From Candidatus Woesearchaeota archaeon (GTDB taxonomy: Archaea > Nanobdellota > Nanobdellia > Woesearchaeales > JAGVYO01): a DNA stretch of 13,871 nt. The notes beneath the pieces were generated by a model. It saw only the letters and a list, made by a program, of their open reading frames with translations, was not told the origin of the DNA and did no database searches. Shown one piece after another: positions 11,988-13,871 of the stretch (positions are counted from its first letter, which is position 1; every line of letters begins with the position of its first letter). Location: positions 28,404-42,274 of the forward strand of contig JAGVYO010000027.1 of assembly GCA_018303225.1 (NCBI GenBank), given 5' to 3'. Position numbers and translations under genes: made by a program.

Positions 11988-13307
11988 TTATTTCAGAATA
12001 TCAAAACCCGGGTAAATCGGGAACCCTTTGCACAATTCCAGGATGTCATTCCGTACCTTCTCTTTTGCCCCTTTGTCTTCATAATTCTTAATGACCGTGG
12101 CAATGCCTTTGCCAATCACTTTCATCTCGCTTTCCTTCATGCCCCGGGTGGTGACAGCAGGAGTTCCCAATCGCAGTCCGGATGGATTGAAAGGGGATAC
12201 GGGCTCATACGGAACCGTATTCTTGTTCACCGTGATGCCAGCTTCGTCCAATGCACTCTGCAGCTCTTTTCCCTTGCCCTGCAGTCCGATAGGCCGGAGA
12301 TCAATCAGCATAAGATGATTATCCGTGCCGTTCGTCACCAACTTGATACCATTCGCCATAAGTTCAGCTGCCAGTGCTTTTGCATTCTTAACAATCTGCT
12401 TGGCGTACTGCTTGAATTCAGGCTTCAGCGCTTCGCCGAATGCGACGGCCTTCGCAGCCGTGGTATGGTCGTGCGGGCCGCCCTGGATGCCAGGAAAGAC
12501 ATTGAAATCAATCATGCCGGCCAGGTCTTTTTTCCAGTCCGGATGGTACTTCTCTTTCAGACGATCCTCCTTCTTGCACATGATGAGCGCGCCTCTCGGC
12601 CCGCGCAGAGTCTTGTGTGTTGTCGTCGTAACGACGTCTGCAAAGGGCACCGGAGATTCGTGCGCGCCGCCGGCTACAAGACCTGCAATGTGCGAGATGT
12701 CGGAAAAATGATACGCGCCTACCTCTTCGGCAATCTCCTGAAATGCTTTGAAATCTAATTTCCTCGGATACGCCGTAAAGCCGGAAAGAATCATTTTTGG
12801 CTTCTCTTTGAGGGCCAGCTTCCTTACGTTATCCATGTCCAGCAGCTCGGTATCTTTCTCCACGTTATACGGCACCGGCTTGAATAAGCGACCTGAGAAA
12901 TTTACAGGGCTCCCGTGCGTCAGATGACCGCCGGAATTGAGGTCAAAACCGAGAAATTTGTCGCCGATGTCCAGCAGGGTCAGATAGACTGCCATGTTCG
13001 CAGGACTTCCGGAGTAGGGCTGCACATTGACATGCTCGCAGCCAAACAATTTCTTGCAGCGTTCGATGGCTAATTCTTCCACTACGTCCACGAATTCCTG
13101 GCCGCCGTAATACCTTTTTCTGGGATAGCCTTCGGAATATTTGTTGGTGAACACCGAGCCCAACGCCTGCAATACAGCCTTGCTGACAAAGTTTTCAGAA
13201 GGAATTAGCTCAACACCGTGCTCGATACGGTCGTGTTCTTGCTTTATGACGTTAGAAACAGCAGGATCTTTTTTTTCGATGTCTTCCATGAACCCCAACA
13301 TCATCAC
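11988..13307 (-). CDS. glyA: Serine hydroxymethyltransferase
   Basis: This 439-residue enzyme interconverts serine and glycine while loading a one-carbon unit onto tetrahydrofolate, using pyridoxal phosphate. The PLP lysine is K232 in TTTTHKTLRGPRGA. D203 in FSDISHIAGL should bind the PLP nitrogen, with H206 next to it. VELIPSENF, RYYGGQEFVD, VQPYSGSPAN and GGHLTHG are further family motifs. S205 replaces the Ala common in this family. The overall length and the THKTLRGPRG motif are bacterial-type. Three consecutive ATGs (13307, 13304, 13301) and a fourth at 13289 are possible starts. I chose 13307 because the TATA box at 13330-13338 is 27 bases away, as for its neighbours. The next gene upstream on the same strand is also a folate enzyme. 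Confidence 0.95.
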   Translation of the reverse strand: MMMLGFMEDIEKKDPAVSNVIKQEHDRIEHGVELIPSENFVSKAVLQALGSVFTNKYSEGYPRKRYYGGQEFVDVVEELAIERCKKLFGCEHVNVQPYSGSPANMAVYLTLLDIGDKFLGFDLNSGGHLTHGSPVNFSGRLFKPVPYNVEKDTELLDMDNVRKLALKEKPKMILSGFTAYPRKLDFKAFQEIAEEVGAYHFSDISHIAGLVAGGAHESPVPFADVVTTTTHKTLRGPRGALIMCKKEDRLKEKYHPDWKKDLAGMIDFNVFPGIQGGPHDHTTAAKAVAFGEALKPEFKQYAKQIVKNAKALAAELMANGIKLVTNGTDNHLMLIDLRPIGLQGKGKELQSALDEAGITVNKNTVPYEPVSPFNPSGLRLGTPAVTTRGMKESEMKVIGKGIATVIKNYEDKGAKEKVRNDILELCKGFPIYPGFDILK

Positions 13308-13329
13308 CTTCAGATTCGATAAAGCGGTA

Positions 13330-13338
13330 CTTTAAATA
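13330..13338 (-). promoter_or_regulatory. TATA box of glyA
   Basis: On the minus strand the box reads TATTTAAAG, centred about 27 bases upstream of the first ATG at 13307. This predicts a leaderless or nearly leaderless glyA mRNA and favours the first of the clustered ATGs. Confidence 0.6.
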
Positions 13339-13411
13339 GTTTTCTACTTTGTTGGAAATAATGAACATGCAATAAATCTAGATACGAACGCATTAATCAA
13401 ATAATTTTGAG

Positions 13412-13559
13412 CGACAAGAAATGTCAAGAATCGAAGATTCTTGAGTGTTGGAAATCAAAGCTTTCCAACAAACCAGAAATCTGCTTTGCAGATTTCTCAG
13501 TTCATGCTCAGAAATAGAAGATTTCTGACAGGTGCAAAAATTCCGTGCCGAAATTTTTG
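13412..13559. repeat. Array of five consecutive small hairpins
   Basis: Five short palindromes follow one another in about 148 bp: 13424-13432/13436-13444 (nine pairs, GAA loop); 13446-13454/13462-13470 (nine pairs); 13475-13484/13488-13497 (ten pairs, TTT loop); 13508-13515/13521-13528 (eight pairs); and 13535-13542/13552-13559 (eight pairs). A minor GACA/TGTC stem precedes them at 13412-13424. The loops of the first and fourth are similar (GAAGATT context). The array lies downstream of the cyclo-ligase gene and upstream of the glyA promoter, so it would be in the 3' region of the former's transcript. The stems differ in sequence, so this is not a CRISPR array. Confidence 0.7.
13535..13559 (-). 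repeat. Palindromic repeat, copy 2 (inverted)
   Basis: Read on the minus strand, this 25-bp palindrome differs from the copy at 11139-11163 by one base, which breaks one pair in the stem. The flanking sequences differ, so the repeated unit is the palindrome itself. It is the last hairpin of the array. Confidence 0.75.
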
Positions 13560-13609
13560 TAATGAACCTTGCCATGGAGAAAAAGAGAAAGTTCAATGGG
13601 AAACATGCC

Positions 13610-13871
13610 CTATTTAAATTCTAAAACCCGTTTTTCCGTGATTATCTTCTTCATCCTAACATCGTGGTCGTAAACGGGTAATTTTTCCACAATCTGGAGC
13701 TCAAAGGCCAGCCCAATTGGTGGAATCTTCATGTTTTCCAGAAAACGGTCGTAATAGCCGTAGCCGTAGCCTAGACGATGGCCGTTTTTATCGAAACCGA
13801 CACCGGGAACAATGATCAAATCAACGTCTTCTTTTTTGATTTCTTTTGATTTGGAGGGCTGTAAAATACCG
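13610..13871 (-). CDS. 5-formyltetrahydrofolate cyclo-ligase, C-terminal part
   Basis: The last ~87 codons of a minus-strand gene end with a TAG at 13610-13612; the start lies beyond the right edge. The frame is open to the edge and reads ILQPSKSK, then VDLIIVPGVGFDKNGHRLG followed by YGYGYYDRFL. This is the C-terminal signature of the family, in which the Gly-rich loop and YYDR contribute to ATP and substrate binding. The enzyme converts 5-formyl-tetrahydrofolate to 5,10-methenyl-tetrahydrofolate using ATP. 5-formyl-tetrahydrofolate is a side product of serine hydroxymethyltransferase, which fits the neighbouring glyA. The two genes are about 300 bp apart and glyA has its own TATA box, so they are not a tight operon. 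Confidence 0.9.
   Translation of the reverse strand, partial: GILQPSKSKEIKKEDVDLIIVPGVGFDKNGHRLGYGYGYYDRFLENMKIPPIGLAFELQIVEKLPVYDHDVRMKKIITEKRVLEFK

Larger units (their letters stand above)
13308..13609. other. Intergenic region between glyA and the cyclo-ligase gene
   Basis: This 302-bp, AT-rich gap holds the glyA TATA box, a second copy of TGTTGGAAAT (13350-13359, repeated at 13446-13455 in the second hairpin) and the hairpin array. A 67-codon minus-strand frame reads straight through the hairpins, but I do not accept it as a gene. Confidence 0.6.

Noticed and set aside
11946..12758. A 270-codon open frame on the plus strand
   Set aside because: It is antisense to glyA, which has catalytic motifs and a promoter on the minus strand.
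13412..13559. A CRISPR array
   Set aside because: The hairpin stems differ from each other and the spacing is irregular; there are no identical repeats with unique spacers and no cas genes.
13393..13596. A 67-codon minus-strand frame (a Cys- and Ser-rich small protein)
   Set aside because: Its sequence is the translation of five consecutive hairpins. The stem-loop structure explains the bases better than a protein would.

Overview
The window is archaeal. It carries the archaeal RNA polymerase cluster in canonical order (rpoH, rpoB2, rpoB1, rpoA1, rpoA2, rpl30e, nusA, rps12, rps7). RpoB and RpoA are each split into two genes. Upstream are two tRNA genes interrupted at the anticodon loop, without an encoded CCA. 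Several genes have a TATA box about 27 nt upstream of the start codon, the spacing expected of leaderless archaeal mRNAs. The split rpoB, the compact layout, the small lineage-type proteins and the bacterial-style folate genes suggest a DPANN-type archaeon (Woesearchaeota or a relative) or another small euryarchaeal lineage. That placement is inference; no 16S rRNA is present.

Layout. (1) 2-598: the 3' part of an unrecognised gene on the plus strand, followed by a tandem 11-bp repeat and a T-rich terminator. (2) 690-1133: a strong TATA box, then a long near-perfect hairpin (721-796) starting at the predicted transcription start, then tRNA-Asp(GTC) with a ~36-nt intron and tRNA-Lys(TTT) with a 100-nt structured intron. 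(3) 1148-9197: seven tightly packed genes, rpoH to nusA, mostly overlapping or separated by a few bases, with Shine-Dalgarno sequences inside the preceding genes. (4) 9192-10281: rps12 and rps7, probably with their own promoter inside a 9-bp inverted repeat that overlaps the nusA stop. The elongation factor 1A and rps10 genes that often follow are not here. (5) 10321-11904: two orphan genes with leaderless-type promoters. One encodes a cytosolic protein with a C-terminal HExxH motif; the other a single-pass membrane coiled-coil protein with a Cys-rich tail. (6) 11988-13871, minus strand: glyA (serine hydroxymethyltransferase) and the 3' part of a 5-formyltetrahydrofolate cyclo-ligase gene. A ~150-bp array of five consecutive small hairpins lies between them. 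One of these hairpins is an inverted-orientation copy of a palindrome upstream of the coiled-coil gene.

Functionally, region 3 makes the catalytic core of RNA polymerase (B'', B', A', A'') plus the assembly subunit H, a transcription-associated KH protein (NusA) and ribosomal protein L30e. Region 4 makes two decoding-site proteins of the 30S subunit. The two minus-strand genes belong to tetrahydrofolate one-carbon metabolism. The least explained parts, and the best candidates for something new, are the hairpin RNA at 721-796, the hairpin array at 13412-13559 with its dispersed palindrome, and the two orphan proteins.
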